A DNA stretch of 64,000 nt from Acidibrevibacterium fodinaquatile (GCF_003352165.1 NZ_CP029176.1:1612001-1676000), one strand, 5' to 3'. Shown: positions 8,298 through 18,173, counted from the stretch's first letter. Translations and numbers: made by a program. Notes: generated from the letters alone by a model not told the origin.

Positions 8298-9146
8298 TTA
8301 CGCGCCGACCGTCGCTTTGGTCAGCCAGCGCTCGCCATCGCGAACAACCCGGCCCTCGCTTTCGAGCTTGAGCAAATGGGCGAGGACATTGCGTTCGGCG
8401 GCGCGGCGCAGCATGGGATCGAGCTTGGAATAGAGCGCCGTCATCAGCTCGTGGGTATTCGCCGGGCCGTTCTCGAGGGCAGCGGCGATGGCGTTTTCGC
8501 GCGCGATGCGATGGGCGAGAAGGTCGCGGACGTAAGGATGCGGCGCCGGCAAAGCGGGGCCATGGCCGGGAAGATAAACCCGGTCGGCGCGCCCGAGGAG
8601 CCGTTCGAGGCTCGCGAAATACGCCGCCATATCGCCGCCGGGCGGGCTTACGATGCTCGTCGACCAGCCCATCACGTGATCGGCGCTGAACAAAATGCCG
8701 TCTCGCCAGGCGAAACAGAGATGATCGGCGGCATGGCCGGGCGTGTAAACCGCGGTGAAGCCGGCCACCGCGTCGCCGTCATCGAGCGGAATATCGGGCG
8801 AAAAATCGGGGTGCGGGCTGGATTTGTAGGCTGCGACCGGGGCCCCGGTCGCAGCCCTGAGCGCCGCCGTCGCCCCGACATGGTCGATATGGGTGTGGCT
8901 CAACAGGATCATCGCCAGTTGGCCACCCTCGCGCATCGCCCGGATCGCCGCTAGCAGCGCCGCGACATGGGCGGCGTCATCGGGACCGGGATCGAGCAGC
9001 ACCACGCCGTCCGGCGTGTCGATGAGATAGGTGTTGGTGCCGTGATAGGTCATCGGCCCGGGATTGGCGGCGACGACGCGGCGAATGCCAGGAAGCACCG
9101 GTTCCGCCACGCCGCGGCGTGGCTCGGATTCGGTCAAAAATGCCAT
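8298..9146 (-). CDS. Metallo-beta-lactamase-fold hydrolase (LACTB2-like)
   Basis: A 282-residue protein with SHTHIDHVGA as the metal motif, YTPGHAADHLCFAW, ILFSADHVMGWS and LPGHGPAL. A C-terminal winged-helix-like segment (about 215-275) is typical of the LACTB2/RNase-type MBL branch. Relatives include endoribonucleases and thioesterase-like enzymes; which applies here cannot be decided from sequence. It shares a probable operon with the shorter MBL gene downstream. Confidence 0.82.
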   Translation of the reverse strand: MAFLTESEPRRGVAEPVLPGIRRVVAANPGPMTYHGTNTYLIDTPDGVVLLDPGPDDAAHVAALLAAIRAMREGGQLAMILLSHTHIDHVGATAALRAATGAPVAAYKSSPHPDFSPDIPLDDGDAVAGFTAVYTPGHAADHLCFAWRDGILFSADHVMGWSTSIVSPPGGDMAAYFASLERLLGRADRVYLPGHGPALPAPHPYVRDLLAHRIARENAIAAALENGPANTHELMTALYSKLDPMLRRAAERNVLAHLLKLESEGRVVRDGERWLTKATVGA

Positions 9147-9170
9147 GATCTCTCCTTAGCCAATCACTTT

Positions 9171-9196
9171 ACACATAATCGTCACACATAATCGTC
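9171..9196. repeat. Two tandem 13-bp repeats
   Basis: ACACATAATCGTC occurs twice without a gap between the MBL gene start and the MaoC-like gene stop. The same unit length is seen in the unrelated tandem repeat at 5448-5486. Confidence 0.85.
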
Positions 9197-9217
9197 CCAA
9201 TGGCTATCTGCCAATGA

Positions 9218-10057
9218 TCACGCCAATTCCGCTTCCGCGCGCATGCAGCATGCCCCCTCCGGGTCGCGTGATTCGAGGCGATAAACCTCGCCATCGCGCC
9301 AGCCAACGAGGGTCAACGGGCGGCCGCCAAAGGCGGGGCGCTGGCCGCGGAAGCTGATTTTGGCGAGTTTTGCCCCGGCCGGGGCATGGCGGCGGAGGAG
9401 ATCGGCGAGCAATGTCGCTTGCAGCGGCCCATGCACGACCAGGCCGGGATAGCCCTCCACTGTCGTCACATAATCGAGATCATAATGGATGCGATGGCCG
9501 TTGCCGGTGAGCGCCGAATAGCGGAACAGCATCACCGCGTCGGGCGTCACGGTGCGGCTGAAGGCGCCTTGCGGCGGCGGCGGCTCGGCGCTGGCGGCGC
9601 GGATCGCGGCCCCTTCCGCGCCGCGATAGACGATGTCCTGCTCCTCCTCGATCGCTGGCCCATCGCTGCCTTCGATGACGTGGCGGACGGTGACGAAAAC
9701 CAGCCGCCCGGAGCCGCCGCTTTTCTCACGGATCGCGAGGATGGTGCTGGTGCGCCGGATCGCGGTGCCGGCGGCGAGCGGGGCGCGCAACACCACCCGC
9801 CCGCCGGCCCACATCCGCCGTGTCAGCTCATGGATCGGGGGCAGGAAGCCGCCGCGCCGCGGATGCCCGTCCGGCCCCAGCGCCGCGGCCGGCACCCAGG
9901 TTTGAAACAGCATCCAATGCCAGAGCGGCGGCAGAAACCCGCCCGGCGCCACTTCCTCCGGCGCGAGATCGAGGGTCGCGGCGAGCCTGGCGATAGCGGC
10001 CGCCGAGACCTCGTCGCGGTGTTCTTCGCGGCGGCCGATGAATTCCTCATACGCCAT
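9218..10057 (-). CDS. MaoC-like acyl-CoA hydratase (mesaconyl/3-methylfumaryl-CoA hydratase type)
   Basis: The 279-residue product has a double hot-dog layout. The N-terminal half begins MAYEEFIGRREEHRDEV. The C-terminal half holds the hydratase motif, FRYSALTGNGHRIHYDLDY, followed by GLVVHGPLQATLLADLL. This pattern is characteristic of 3-methylfumaryl-CoA (mesaconyl-C4-CoA) hydratases and HTD2-like proteins. No partner gene for a 3-hydroxypropionate or itaconate pathway is next to it, so the substrate is open. I chose the ATG at 10057 because AAGGAC lies 8 nt upstream; another in-frame ATG sits six codons earlier. Confidence 0.78.
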   Translation of the reverse strand: MAYEEFIGRREEHRDEVSAAAIARLAATLDLAPEEVAPGGFLPPLWHWMLFQTWVPAAALGPDGHPRRGGFLPPIHELTRRMWAGGRVVLRAPLAAGTAIRRTSTILAIREKSGGSGRLVFVTVRHVIEGSDGPAIEEEQDIVYRGAEGAAIRAASAEPPPPQGAFSRTVTPDAVMLFRYSALTGNGHRIHYDLDYVTTVEGYPGLVVHGPLQATLLADLLRRHAPAGAKLAKISFRGQRPAFGGRPLTLVGWRDGEVYRLESRDPEGACCMRAEAELA

Positions 10058-10166
10058 GCTGTCCGTCCTTATCATTCTCGGTTGGCGCCGGCCGCGTCCG
10101 CCAGCACCATCCCCAAACGGGTAGCCGATGCCGCGCCTATTGACCAGAAGCCGCTCGCTCGCGGCC

Positions 10167-10200
10167 TAGAGCACGATCGGTTTAAGTCGATCGCGCTCTA
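10167..10200. repeat. Palindromic intergenic element, TAGAGC type
   Basis: TAGAGC-A-CGATCG, a short centre, then CGATCG-C-GCTCTA forms a near-perfect inverted repeat. From memory, TAGAGCAyGATC-type palindromes recur between genes in many alphaproteobacterial genomes as REP-like elements. No coding potential. Confidence 0.6.
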
Positions 10201-10226
10201 CACCTATTTTGGCGAGCAAGTTGGCC

Positions 10227-10260
10227 GGTTTTGATTGAACAGGATGGTTCAATCAAAACC
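10227..10260. repeat. Perfect 14-bp inverted repeat
   Basis: GGTTTTGATTGAAC (10227-10240) and its exact complement (10247-10260) flank AGGATG. It lies downstream of the lipoprotein gene (stop at 10270), so it could end that transcript, but it has no U tract. It lies only 26 bp from the TAGAGC palindrome. Confidence 0.7.
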
Positions 10261-10269
10261 TACCTTGCT

Positions 10270-10713
10270 CTAATGGTCGGTGGGTAGCGGGTTGAAATGG
10301 GCGGTCTTGTCGGCGTGGGAGAGGGCGGCGAGGGTGACCACGCCGCTGTGATCGACCACCACGGTGAGGACATCGCCGCCGATGCCGGTGCCGCCAGTGT
10401 CAAGCTCGTGCGGGGCGCGCGAGATCGGGCCGACATAATCGAGCGGGGTGCCGAGATCGGCGTCGAAATCGGCGGCGTCATAGAAGAAATAGCGCGCGAT
10501 GAAGCCTTCGGCGCCGGGGTCGATCGCCGATGGGGCGCCGAGGCGCGCCGTCACGTCGCGCCACGGGGTGTGGCCGGGGGTGATGAACGCGATATCGGCG
10601 GGGTGGATCGGCTGGTTCAGCGTCGTCCGCGTCCAGGTGATCGGCGAACAGCCAGCGGCGGTGAGGCCGGCGAGGCCAGCGAGGGCAAAGACGAGGCGCC
10701 GGGCGGAAACCAC
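10270..10713 (-). CDS. Outer-membrane lipoprotein, SmpA/OmlA-like, second of a pair
   Basis: A 147-residue precursor with a lipoprotein signal peptide and lipobox (LTAAGC, acylated Cys22). The mature part begins with an IAFITPGHTPWRDVTARLG segment, which matches the helix-turn of SmpA/BamE-like domains (IxPGxT.. V...LG.P). A beta-rich region follows. It starts 2 nt after the stop of a paralogous lipoprotein gene, so the two form an operon. Its role is unknown; assistance in outer-membrane assembly is only a family-based possibility. Confidence 0.68.
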   Translation of the reverse strand: MVSARRLVFALAGLAGLTAAGCSPITWTRTTLNQPIHPADIAFITPGHTPWRDVTARLGAPSAIDPGAEGFIARYFFYDAADFDADLGTPLDYVGPISRAPHELDTGGTGIGGDVLTVVVDHSGVVTLAALSHADKTAHFNPLPTDH

Positions 10714-10715
10714 GG

Positions 10716-11102
10716 CTAGTCCTTCCCGAAGGGCCAGAACTGGAATTTCAGCCCATCGGTGCGGTTGCCGGAGACGATGTTTTGCACGATCCCGGCCTTG
10801 TCGAAGAAGACGTAGATATCATCGCCCGCGATGTTCACGCGTGAGAACAGCAGAAACGTCTCGTGCTTGAGCGTGTAATGATAATAATGAAACAGCACTT
10901 GGCCATCGACCGCCTTGATCACTTGCGGCTGGCCGAGCAGGGCGATCACCTGCGCCTGCGTCGTCTGGCCGGGTTTGATCGCCGTCAGCGCATCGGCATG
11001 GAGCGGCGGGTCGAGATCGGCGCGTGAGGCGGCACAGCCCGCGAGGGCCAGCGTCGCCCAGATGATGGCGGCGTAAGACGCTATTCCCCGACGCTTGCGC
11101 AT
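10716..11102 (-). CDS. Outer-membrane lipoprotein, SmpA/OmlA-like, first of a pair
   Basis: A 128-residue precursor with signal peptide and lipobox LALAGC. The mature protein carries LTAIKPGQTTQAQVIALLGQ, the diagnostic segment of the SmpA/OmlA (BamE-like) fold, then beta strands ending KFQFWPFGKD. It is shorter than its downstream paralogue. It is not BamE by context, since no Bam or fur genes are adjacent. The tandem arrangement points to a local duplication followed by divergence. Confidence 0.7.
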   Translation of the reverse strand: MRKRRGIASYAAIIWATLALAGCAASRADLDPPLHADALTAIKPGQTTQAQVIALLGQPQVIKAVDGQVLFHYYHYTLKHETFLLFSRVNIAGDDIYVFFDKAGIVQNIVSGNRTDGLKFQFWPFGKD

Positions 11103-11194
11103 GCGGCTCGCTCCTGCTTCTTGCCTGCCAGGTTATATGGCGCGGCTTTGGCGGCGCGCCAGAGCGCCCCGGGGCAGTCGCGCGGCGAGACCAG

Positions 11195-12577
11195 TTAGCC
11201 TTGCTGCAACGCATCGAGGCAGCGAAGAACCTCGACCGAAGCCTCTTCCACCGCCGCGATCTCGGTGAGTGCCTCATCGATTTTGCCGGCCTCGAACAGG
11301 GCCGCCGCGCGCTTGCCGTGTTCATGAACCCGGCGATGCGGCGCCTCCAGCGTGGCGAAAGCGGGGTGGCCGCGATAGGGCAGGGATGCCTCGCTCTCGT
11401 ACCATTTGCCGAGCCGGCAACCATGATGATCGGCGAGTTCCGCGGCTTTCAGGTGCGCCCGGCCCGTGGCAATGGCGATTAGCCGGCGTTTCCAGATCAC
11501 GTGGTCGGCCTTGGCGAGGCGGATCACCTTGCCGTCAAACGCCGCCGCTGCGACCCTTCCCATCTGCTGCGAAATCGCTGCCTCCAGCCCGTCCGCCGCC
11601 TGCGCGACCGCTTCCATCGCCTCAAGATTGCGCGTGGCCATGTCCGCGACGCCGAGAACATGCAGCGAGCATTCCTGCATCGCGCTTATCTGTTGACTCA
11701 AGATGCTCGCATTGCTGGTCATCAACGCGCTGATGTTTTCGAGCTTGCCGCTGGCGGTCGCCATGCCTTGGTTCAAGGCGTCGATGGTGGCGCGGCCCTC
11801 GGCGGTGATCTCGTTGCCGCTCGCCATCACCGCGTTCACCCGTGTCACGCGGCCAAGCAGGCCATCGATGCGGGTGCGGATGTCCTCGGTCGCCTTCGCG
11901 GTTTGCTGCGAGAGGTTTTTCACCTCATTGGCGACGACGGTGAACCCCTTGCCGGCTTCGCCGGCGCGCGCCGCCTCGATCGTCGCGTTCAGCGCGAGAA
12001 GCTGGGTCTGGCTTGCGATCCGCTCGATCGCGTGGACGATACCGCCGATCTCACGCGAGGCATCGGCGAGTGCTGCGACATCGCGCGTGGCCTCCTGCAC
12101 CAGAGCCGCGAGAGCCTGAAACGCGCCGACCGCGCGCTCGGCATGGCCGAGGCTCTCCGACATCGCCGCGCGCGCATCCACGGTGCTCTCGGCGGTGTGG
12201 CCCGAGGCGCGGTCGATCTCGCGGATCGAAGCCACCATCTCCTCCACCGCCGCCGACATGGCTTGCGCGCTGACGTTGGTTTCACGCAAGGGGGTGAGCA
12301 GGCGGATAAGAAGAATGTTGAGTTCGGTCGCGTTTTGCGAGGTTGCTACCACCGCGTCGGCCTCGTCGCGGGCGCGCGCGGCGAGTTCTGCTTGCACTTC
12401 GCCGAGCGCGCGCCCGAGCGCGGTCGCGGGCGCCGGGACGGGATTGTCGAAACGCCCAGCGCCAAGTGCTGTGAGGAAAGCGGCGATCTCGGGCGCCACC
12501 GTCTCGGGGGTTGCGGGTATCGGCAAGGCGCGTGGGGGTGGGGAGGGATTGGTAAAGAGGCGGAACGGACGTGACAT
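11195..12577 (-). CDS. Soluble methyl-accepting chemotaxis protein with C-terminal CZB domain
   Basis: A 460-residue cytoplasmic chemoreceptor with no transmembrane segments. A coiled-coil signalling domain (about 90-330) contains the receptor-tip motif [20 protein letters not shown] followed by [21 protein letters not shown] (chemoreceptor zinc-binding) domain follows at about 345-450. It shows the expected ligands: the His of [10 protein letters not shown], the Cys of [11 protein letters not shown] and the His of [17 protein letters not shown] domains sense zinc and, in some receptors, hypochlorous acid. The start is set by AAGGA 7 nt before the ATG at 12577. No che genes are in the window, so it must work with an array encoded elsewhere. 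Confidence 0.85.
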   Translation of the reverse strand: MSRPFRLFTNPSPPPRALPIPATPETVAPEIAAFLTALGAGRFDNPVPAPATALGRALGEVQAELAARARDEADAVVATSQNATELNILLIRLLTPLRETNVSAQAMSAAVEEMVASIREIDRASGHTAESTVDARAAMSESLGHAERAVGAFQALAALVQEATRDVAALADASREIGGIVHAIERIASQTQLLALNATIEAARAGEAGKGFTVVANEVKNLSQQTAKATEDIRTRIDGLLGRVTRVNAVMASGNEITAEGRATIDALNQGMATASGKLENISALMTSNASILSQQISAMQECSLHVLGVADMATRNLEAMEAVAQAADGLEAAISQQMGRVAAAAFDGKVIRLAKADHVIWKRRLIAIATGRAHLKAAELADHHGCRLGKWYESEASLPYRGHPAFATLEAPHRRVHEHGKRAAALFEAGKIDEALTEIAAVEEASVEVLRCLDALQQG

Positions 12578-12983
12578 GGCTATCCTTACAAGGAGACCCT
12601 TACGGCGAGACCGAAGCGGCCGCATGTGGCTGCGAACGCAACGATAACGCGAAAGAATAAACGGATTGTTGAGAGGTAACGCTGCTGCGGGTCGGCGCCC
12701 CGCTGTGGGCGCGATGCGGCTGGCCGCAAAAAATTCCGGCAATCTTGCTGCGCCGCCGTCTGGCCTTGCGATTGAAACCTGCGTTGCCCACGCGGCTCGC
12801 GCAATCTCCTGACCGCACGCGGGCGCGAAATCCCGGCGCGGCAAATGATTAACTTGATTTCGGTTAATTTTTCCTATCGCACTGCACCATAATGGGTTTT
12901 TGCCAGTTTGCGCTTGCCGCGAACCAGGGTCCGGGCTAGGTCTCCGGGGATTGCATAAACACGTCAAGGCAGGGGGTGCGGCG
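12578..12983. promoter_or_regulatory. Divergent control region between chemoreceptor and pdh operon
   Basis: This 406-base gap has no supported gene. Near 12848-12868 an AT-rich inverted repeat, ATTAAC with GTTAAT, surrounds TTGATTTC. TTGATT (12854-12859) and TATCGC (12875-12880) could be weak promoter boxes for pdhA, with a short 15-bp spacer. The palindrome could be a regulator-binding site; no regulator gene is adjacent. Confidence 0.35.
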
Positions 12984-14024
12984 ATGGCGCGATCGGCGAA
13001 AATCGCGGAACGCGGCGGCAAGGGAAGCGGCGGCACGGGAAGCAGCGGCAAAGCGGCGGCGGGGTTGGGGCGTGACGCTCTCCTTTCCGCCTATCACGAC
13101 ATGTTGCTGATCCGCCGCTTCGAGGAAAAAGCCGGCCAGCTTTATGGCATGGGTCTGATCGGCGGCTTTTGCCATCTCTATATCGGCCAGGAAGCGGTGG
13201 TGGTCGGGGTGCAGATGGCGCTCTCGGCGGGCGATCAGGTGATCACCAGCTATCGCGACCACGGCCACATGCTGGCGACCGGCATGGACCCGAGGGGCGT
13301 GATGGCCGAACTCACCGGGCGGCGCGACGGGTATTCGCACGGCAAGGGCGGCTCGATGCATATGTTCTCGCGCGAGAAGAATTTCTTTGGCGGCCATGGC
13401 ATCGTCGGCGCTCAGGTCAGCCTCGGCACCGGGCTCGCTTTCGCTAATCACTACCGCGGCAATGATCGCGTCGCCGTGACCTATTTCGGTGAGGGTGCCT
13501 CAAGCCAGGGCCAGGTCTATGAAAGCTTCAATCTCGCCGCGCTGATGAAACTGCCGGTGTTGTTCGTCATCGAGAACAATAAATACGGCATGGGGACCAG
13601 CGTCGAACGCTCCAGCGCCTCGCATGATCTCTCGAAAAATGGCACGCCCTGGGGGATTCCGGGCGCCCAGGTGGACGGGATGGATGTGACGGCCGTCCAT
13701 GCCGCCGCCAAGGCCGCCGTCGCCCATTGCCGCGCCGGTGAGGGGCCTTATCTCCTCGAGATGAAAACCTACCGCTATCGCGGCCATTCCATGTCCGATC
13801 CGGCGAAATACCGCTCGCGCGAGGAAGTTCAGAAAATGCGTAGCGAACGCGATTGCATCGATCACGCCCGCCAGCAACTCGCCGATCTCGGTGTCGAGGA
13901 GAGCGAACTCAAAGCGATCGATGACGCGGTGAAAAAGCAGATCCAGGAGGCGGCGGATTTCGCGCAAGCTTCGCCCGAGCCCGATCCCGCGGAACTCTGG
14001 ACCGACGTTCTGGCGGAGGCGTGA
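12984..14024 (+). CDS. pdhA: Pyruvate dehydrogenase E1 component, alpha subunit
   Basis: The 346-residue alpha chain of heterotetrameric E1 decarboxylates pyruvate with thiamine diphosphate. It shows [18 protein letters not shown], the HGHMLATG and GGSMHMF segments, and the ThDP/Mg2+ motif running from [11 protein letters not shown] to ENNKYGMG. The phosphorylation-loop-like [11 protein letters not shown] is also present. AGGGGG precedes the ATG at 12984; the open frame extends further upstream, but homology begins shortly after this Met. The first 28 residues are Gly/Ala/Lys-rich. It is the first gene of pdhA-pdhB-pdhC-lpd, with its stop 1 nt before pdhB. Confidence 0.95.
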   Translation: MARSAKIAERGGKGSGGTGSSGKAAAGLGRDALLSAYHDMLLIRRFEEKAGQLYGMGLIGGFCHLYIGQEAVVVGVQMALSAGDQVITSYRDHGHMLATGMDPRGVMAELTGRRDGYSHGKGGSMHMFSREKNFFGGHGIVGAQVSLGTGLAFANHYRGNDRVAVTYFGEGASSQGQVYESFNLAALMKLPVLFVIENNKYGMGTSVERSSASHDLSKNGTPWGIPGAQVDGMDVTAVHAAAKAAVAHCRAGEGPYLLEMKTYRYRGHSMSDPAKYRSREEVQKMRSERDCIDHARQQLADLGVEESELKAIDDAVKKQIQEAADFAQASPEPDPAELWTDVLAEA

Positions 14025-14025
14025 C

Positions 14026-15384
14026 ATGGCAACGGAAATCCTCATGCCGGCACTGTCACCGACGATGACCGAAGGCAAGCTCGCCCGCTGGCTCAAGAAA
14101 GAAGGTGATGCGATCCGTGCCGGTGACGTGATCGCCGAGATCGAGACCGACAAGGCGACGATGGAGGTCGAAGCCGTCGATGAAGGCGTGCTCGGCAAAA
14201 TTCTTGTCCCCGAAGGCGCCGAGGGGGTTGCGGTGAATACGCCGATCGCTCTTCTCGGCAGCGATGGCGAAGCCGCCGACGCCGCGCCGAAAGCAGCGCC
14301 GGCCGCGAGGCCTTCCCCCCCATCCCCGGCTGCAGCCCAACCAACCCCCCCGGCCGCGGCGGCGCAACCCGCGGCGGAAGAGAAAGATTGGGGGCCTGTG
14401 CAGAAAATTACTGTTCGTGAGGCGCTCCGCGACGCCATGGCCGCCGAAATGCGAGCCGATCCGGATGTCTTCCTGCTCGGGGAAGAGGTCGCGCAGTATC
14501 AGGGCGCCTATAAAATCAGCCAAGGCCTGCTCGAGGAATTCGGCGAAAAGCGGGTGATCGATACGCCGATCACCGAGCACGGTTTCACCGGGCTTGCGGT
14601 CGGTGCGGCGATGGCCGGGTTGAAGCCGATCCTCGAATTCATGACTTTCAACTTCGCGATGCAGGCGATCGACCAGATCATCAATTCCGCCGCCAAGACA
14701 CGCTATATGTCGGGCGGGCAGATGAGCTGCCCGATCGTTTTTCGCGGCCCCAATGGGGCGGCGTCCCGGGTCGCAGCCCAGCACAGCCAATGCTATGCGA
14801 GCTGGTATGCGCATGTCCCCGGCCTCAAGGTCGTCGCCCCGTGGTCGGCGGCCGATGCCAAGGGTCTTTTGCGCGCCGCGATCCGTGATCCCAATCCGGT
14901 GATCTTCCTCGAAAACGAGATCCTTTATGGCCACAGCTTCGATTGCCCGACCGCCGAGGATTTCGTGCTGCCGCTCGGGCGGGCGAAAATCGAGCGGCCA
15001 GGCAAGCACGTCACCATCACCGGGTTTTCCATCACCGTCGGCACCGCGCTCGCCGCGGCCGAAGCGCTGGCTGGCGAAGGGATCGAGGCCGAGGTGATCA
15101 ATCTTCGCACGCTGCGCCCGCTTGATATCGAAACCATCGTTGCTAGCGTCAAAAAAACCAACCGTCTGGTGACCGTCGAAGAAGGCTGGCCCTTCGCCGG
15201 CATCGGCGCCGAGATCGCGATGCAGGTGATCGAACACTGTTTCGATTGGCTGGATGCGCAGCCGATGCGTGTCCATGGTGTCGATGTGCCGCTGCCCTAT
15301 GCCGCCAATCTCGAAAAACTGGCGCTGCCGCAGCCCGATTGGGTGATCGAGGCCGTGCGCAAAACCGTCCGCGGCATGGGCTGA
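14026..15384 (+). CDS. pdhB: Pyruvate dehydrogenase E1 component, beta subunit with N-terminal lipoyl domain
   Basis: A 452-residue protein. Residues 1-78 form a lipoyl domain (lipoyl Lys43 in [10 protein letters not shown]). A Pro/Ala linker covers about 83-120, and the transketolase-like E1-beta domain runs from about 125 to 450, with the [14 protein letters not shown] and [18 protein letters not shown] motifs. A lipoylated E1-beta is a known alphaproteobacterial variant. The lipoyl domain is nearly identical at DNA level to that of the following E2 gene. Confidence 0.95.
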   Translation: MATEILMPALSPTMTEGKLARWLKKEGDAIRAGDVIAEIETDKATMEVEAVDEGVLGKILVPEGAEGVAVNTPIALLGSDGEAADAAPKAAPAARPSPPSPAAAQPTPPAAAAQPAAEEKDWGPVQKITVREALRDAMAAEMRADPDVFLLGEEVAQYQGAYKISQGLLEEFGEKRVIDTPITEHGFTGLAVGAAMAGLKPILEFMTFNFAMQAIDQIINSAAKTRYMSGGQMSCPIVFRGPNGAASRVAAQHSQCYASWYAHVPGLKVVAPWSAADAKGLLRAAIRDPNPVIFLENEILYGHSFDCPTAEDFVLPLGRAKIERPGKHVTITGFSITVGTALAAAEALAGEGIEAEVINLRTLRPLDIETIVASVKKTNRLVTVEEGWPFAGIGAEIAMQVIEHCFDWLDAQPMRVHGVDVPLPYAANLEKLALPQPDWVIEAVRKTVRGMG

Positions 15385-15395
15385 GGGAGAAAATC

Positions 15396-16691
15396 ATGGC
15401 CACCAACATCCTGATGCCGGCCTTGTCACCGACCATGACCGAGGGCACGCTGGCGCGCTGGCTCAAAAAAGAAGGCGACGACATTCGCGCCGGTGACGTC
15501 ATCGCCGAAATCGAGACCGACAAGGCGACGATGGAGGTCGAAGCCGTCGATGAAGGCGTGCTCGGCAAGATTCTCGTCCCCGAAGGCAGCGCCGGGGTCA
15601 AGGTCAACGCGCCGATCGCGATCCTCGTCGCCGAGGGCGAAAAAGTACCGGCGCAAACTGATGCGCCGCCAGCGGCGCCCGGTAATGCGCCCGGTAATGC
15701 GAAAGAGACGCGCCAAGACGCCGCGCCGGCGCCCGCGCAGCCGGCCTCCCAATCCGCAAAACCAGCCGCGACAGTCAGCGCGGATCACGGCGAGCGGATT
15801 TTCGTCTCCCCCCTCGCGCGTCGTATGGCGCTGCAGGCTGGGATCGATCTTGCAACGCTTTCGGGCAGTGGCCCGAATGGGCGCATCGTCAAGGCCGATA
15901 TCGAAGCGGCTCTCCGTAAACCGAGCGCCGCAGCTTCCGATACCGCGCCGGCATCAGCGGCGCCTCCGCCGCCGCGCGCCGGCGCGATCACCGCGCCGCA
16001 CGAACTCGTGCCGCATTCCTCGATGCGCAAAATCATTGCCCGGCGCTTGAGTGAAGCGAAGCAGCAGATCCCGCATTTCTATCTCTCGCTCGATATCGGG
16101 CTCGATGCCTTGCTCGATCTCCGCGCCACGCTGAACGCGAAAGCGCCGAAAGAGGGGCCTGGCGCCTTCAAGCTTTCGGTCAATGACCTGATCATCAAAG
16201 CGGCGGCGATTGCGCTGCGGCGCGTCCCGCGTGTCAATGCGAGCTTCACCGAAGACGGTATTGCTTATTACCGCGACGTCGATATCAGCGTCGCGGTCGC
16301 GATTCCGGATGGCTTGATTACCCCAATCATTCGCGGCGCCGATCACAAAGGCCTTGCCGCGATCAGCAACGAGATGAAAGCCCTCGCCGGGCGGGCACGC
16401 GCCGGCAAGCTCAAGCCAGAGGAATACCAGGGCGGCGGCTTCTCGATTTCCAATCTCGGCATGTATGGTATCACGGCGTTTTCGGCGATCATCAACCCGC
16501 CGCAAAGCGCGATCCTCGCAATCGGCGCGGGAGAGAAGCGCGCGGTGGTTCGCGGTGATGCGATTGCCATCGCGACGATGATGACCTGCACGCTCAGCGT
16601 CGATCATCGCGTCGTCGATGGCGCGCTCGGCGCCGAATGGCTCGCAGCGTTCAAAGCGATCATCGAGGATCCGCTGAGCCTGATGCTTTGA
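15396..16691 (+). CDS. pdhC: Dihydrolipoyllysine acetyltransferase (PDH E2)
   Basis: A 431-residue E2 core subunit. Lipoyl domain 1-78 (Lys43), Ala/Pro linker, peripheral-subunit-binding domain around 130-165 ([20 protein letters not shown]), then the catalytic domain from about 200 with the active-site [18 protein letters not shown] near the end. It transfers the acetyl group from lipoamide to CoA. The ATG at 15396 follows GAGGGAG and matches the E1-beta N-terminus. There is one lipoyl domain here, compared with up to three in other bacteria; the E1-beta domain may compensate. Confidence 0.95.
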   Translation: MATNILMPALSPTMTEGTLARWLKKEGDDIRAGDVIAEIETDKATMEVEAVDEGVLGKILVPEGSAGVKVNAPIAILVAEGEKVPAQTDAPPAAPGNAPGNAKETRQDAAPAPAQPASQSAKPAATVSADHGERIFVSPLARRMALQAGIDLATLSGSGPNGRIVKADIEAALRKPSAAASDTAPASAAPPPPRAGAITAPHELVPHSSMRKIIARRLSEAKQQIPHFYLSLDIGLDALLDLRATLNAKAPKEGPGAFKLSVNDLIIKAAAIALRRVPRVNASFTEDGIAYYRDVDISVAVAIPDGLITPIIRGADHKGLAAISNEMKALAGRARAGKLKPEEYQGGGFSISNLGMYGITAFSAIINPPQSAILAIGAGEKRAVVRGDAIAIATMMTCTLSVDHRVVDGALGAEWLAAFKAIIEDPLSLML

Positions 16692-16712
16692 CACTCCGAA
16701 CGGGAGCCGAAA

Positions 16713-18113
16713 ATGGCTGACACCTCCTTTGATCTGATCGTGCTCGGCGGCGGGCCCGGCGGCTATGTCGCGGCGATCCGCGCAGCACAGCTCGGCATGA
16801 AAACCGCGGTGGTCGAGCGCGAGCATCTCGGCGGCATTTGTCTCAACTGGGGCTGCATCCCAACGAAAGCGCTGTTGCGTGCCGCCGAAATCAATCACAT
16901 CCTGCACCATCTTCCGGAATTCGGGTTCGCCGCCGATAATGTTCGCTTCGATCTCGGCAAAGTGGTTGCGCGCTCGCGCGCGGTCGCAAAGCAGCTTTCG
17001 TCCGGCGTCGCTCATCTGCTCAAAAAAAACAAAGTCACCGTCTTCGATGGTGCCGGCCGGCTGGCGGGCGCGGGAAAGCTCGCGGTCACCAAGAACGACA
17101 CGCCGGTCGCGACCCTCACGGCGCCGCATATCGTGCTCGCGACCGGGGCGCGGGCGCGCGAACTCCCTGGCTTGGAAGCCGATGGCAAGCTGATCTGGAC
17201 CTACAAGGATGCGATGGTGCCGAAGACGCTGCCCAAGCGGCTTCTGGTCGTCGGCTCGGGTGCCATCGGCATCGAATTTGCCTGTTTTTATCGTAGCCTT
17301 GGCGCCGAGGTGACGGTGGTTGAGGTGCTCGATCGCATTCTCCCGGTGGAAGACGCCGAAATCAGTGCATTCGCGCAAAAGGCCTTCGAGAAACAAGGCA
17401 TCACGATTCTCACCAAGGCGACGGTGAAGGGCGCGAAAAAGACGGCCGATAGCGTCAACGTCGAGATCGAGGCCGGCGGCAAGAGTTCGCAAATCACCGT
17501 CGATCGGGTGATCTCGGCGGTCGGCATCGTCGGCAATGTCGAGGCGATCGGGCTTGCCGAGGCCGGCGTACGGGTTGAGAAAACCCATGTCGTGATCGAT
17601 GAATTTTGCCGCACCAATGTTCCTGGTATCTATGCCATCGGCGACCTTGCCGGCCCGCCCTGGCTTGCTCACAAAGCGAGCCACGAGGGTATCGTTTGTG
17701 TCGAGAAAATCGCCGGCGTCAAAGGTGTCCATCCGCTCGATGCGAGCAATATCCCCGGCTGCACCTATTGCCGCCCGCAAATCGCCTCGGTGGGACTGAC
17801 CGAGGCCAAGGCCAAGGAGTCCGGGCGCGAGGTTCGCGTCGGGCGCTTCCCCTTCATTGGCAATGGCAAGGCGATTGCGCTCGGCGAGCCGGAGGGGATG
17901 GTGAAAACCGTGTTCGACGCCAAAACCGGCGAATTGCTCGGCGCCCACATGATCGGCGCGGAAGTGACGGAAATGATTCAGGGCTTCGCGATCGCCCGCA
18001 CCCTCGAAAGCACCGAGGCGGAACTGATGGCGACGGTGTTCCCGCACCCGACGGTGAGCGAGGCGATGGCGGAATCGGTGCTCGACGCCTATGGCCGAGC
18101 GATTCATTTCTAA
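16713..18113 (+). CDS. lpd: Dihydrolipoyl dehydrogenase (E3)
   Basis: A 466-residue flavoprotein that reoxidises dihydrolipoamide with NAD+. FAD-binding GGGPGGY near the N-terminus, redox-active disulphide in GGICLNWGCIPTK (about 37-49), NAD-binding GSGAIGIEF, second FAD motif YAIGDLAGPPWLAHKA and the interface catalytic pair HPTVSE. It ends the pdh operon and is followed by a strong hairpin. It can also serve the glycine cleavage system encoded at 51-55 kb, which has no own L-protein gene nearby. Confidence 0.95.
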   Translation: MADTSFDLIVLGGGPGGYVAAIRAAQLGMKTAVVEREHLGGICLNWGCIPTKALLRAAEINHILHHLPEFGFAADNVRFDLGKVVARSRAVAKQLSSGVAHLLKKNKVTVFDGAGRLAGAGKLAVTKNDTPVATLTAPHIVLATGARARELPGLEADGKLIWTYKDAMVPKTLPKRLLVVGSGAIGIEFACFYRSLGAEVTVVEVLDRILPVEDAEISAFAQKAFEKQGITILTKATVKGAKKTADSVNVEIEAGGKSSQITVDRVISAVGIVGNVEAIGLAEAGVRVEKTHVVIDEFCRTNVPGIYAIGDLAGPPWLAHKASHEGIVCVEKIAGVKGVHPLDASNIPGCTYCRPQIASVGLTEAKAKESGREVRVGRFPFIGNGKAIALGEPEGMVKTVFDAKTGELLGAHMIGAEVTEMIQGFAIARTLESTEAELMATVFPHPTVSEAMAESVLDAYGRAIHF

Positions 18114-18129
18114 CGCGGAAAATTTTTTT

Positions 18130-18155
18130 GCTTCTTTTTTTATAAAAAAAGAAGC
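18130..18155. terminator. T/A-rich hairpin, GCTTC subfamily
   Basis: GCTTC, seven Ts, then seven As and GAAGC form a long stem between convergent lpd and the flavin oxidoreductase gene, with a T tract on the lpd side. It is one copy of the dispersed hairpin family also seen at 31435, 32816, 32929, 49238, 49350 and 60648. Confidence 0.75.
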
Positions 18156-18173
18156 GCTTGACTTCGTTCTTTT

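Noticed and set aside
12720-12745. GCGGC/GCCGC hairpin followed by As as a terminator
   Set aside because: The A run is on the wrong side for a minus-strand terminator, and no plus-strand gene ends there.
15954-18107. A 717-codon minus-strand open frame
   Set aside because: Antisense to pdhC and lpd, whose proteins are unambiguous.
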